52,994 bases of DNA from UBA4582 sp013204195. Lineage in GTDB: Bacteria > Pseudomonadota > Gammaproteobacteria > Pseudomonadales > Azotimanducaceae. Each line of letters opens with the position of its first letter. The stretch's first letter is position 1. Of the stretch, positions 52,968-52,994 are shown piece after piece. The stretch lies in assembly GCA_963925735.1 (NCBI GenBank), contig CAWUUH010000060.1, forward strand, positions 1 to 52,994, given 5' to 3'. The translations under genes were made by a program, and so were the position numbers. The notes under the pieces were generated by a model. It made no database searches and was not told where the DNA came from. It was given only the letters and a program-made list of their open reading frames with translations.

Positions 52968-52994
52968 TTGAATCCCTCAGCAAGAAACCTTCAG

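Overview
The window is 53 kb of a gammaproteobacterial chromosome. The gene set and order (sdhCDAB-sucAB-lpdA-sucCD beside gltA; asd-fimV-truA-trpF ... folC-SPOR-cvpA-purF; SixA, MiaE, AcnB, LpxH, a DUF1631 protein and a DUF4892 protein) match the Pseudomonadales/Cellvibrionales side of the class, probably a free-living aquatic aerobe. That placement is an inference from gene content. Coding density is high and no gap between genes exceeds 300 bases.

Layout. (1) 1-7.5 kb: the end of a vWA-domain protein with a Gly-Glu repeat; then on the minus strand citrate synthase, a cyclophilin and a 2-hydroxyacid dehydrogenase; facing away from them sdhCDAB. (2) 7.7-15.6 kb: sucA, sucB, lpdA, sucC and sucD, closed by a strong terminator. 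With gltA, the sdh genes and acnB at 48-51 kb this supplies most of the TCA cycle (no isocitrate dehydrogenase, fumarase or malate dehydrogenase is in view). (3) 15.7-24.3 kb: htpG behind a near-consensus sigma-32 promoter, a DUF1631 protein with a collagen-like Ile-Asp-Gly repeat, sixA, a DUF4892 protein, folE, aroC and a LysR regulator. (4) 24.5-35.9 kb: asd, fimV, truA, trpF, trpB, trpA, folC, a SPOR protein, cvpA and purF, a classic gammaproteobacterial neighbourhood but without leuCDB upstream of asd and without accD before folC. (5) 36-39.9 kb: a tightly overlapping MoxR ATPase - DUF58 - transglutaminase (TgpA-like) operon. (6) 40-48.1 kb: an overlapping three-gene accessory operon made of an exported TPR-CHAT caspase-like protease, a TpsB outer-membrane transporter and a 1389-residue TpsA exoprotein. 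(7) 48.3-53 kb: acnB, miaE, lpxH and a tRNA cluster (Pro, Arg, His).

The most interesting region is the CHAT-TpsB-TpsA operon. The protease keeps its His and Cys, appears to carry an export signal, and is translationally coupled to a two-partner secretion pair. The exoprotein has three exact-length 498-bp internal repeats, and its mature part has only two cysteines, one of them the very last residue. A periplasmic caspase-like protease acting on, or controlling, a secreted beta-helix protein would fit, but the sequence alone does not prove it. Other points of note are TrpA with Glu60 and Asn130 in place of two conserved aspartates, in-frame short tandem repeats in two genes, and several near-perfect intergenic palindromes.
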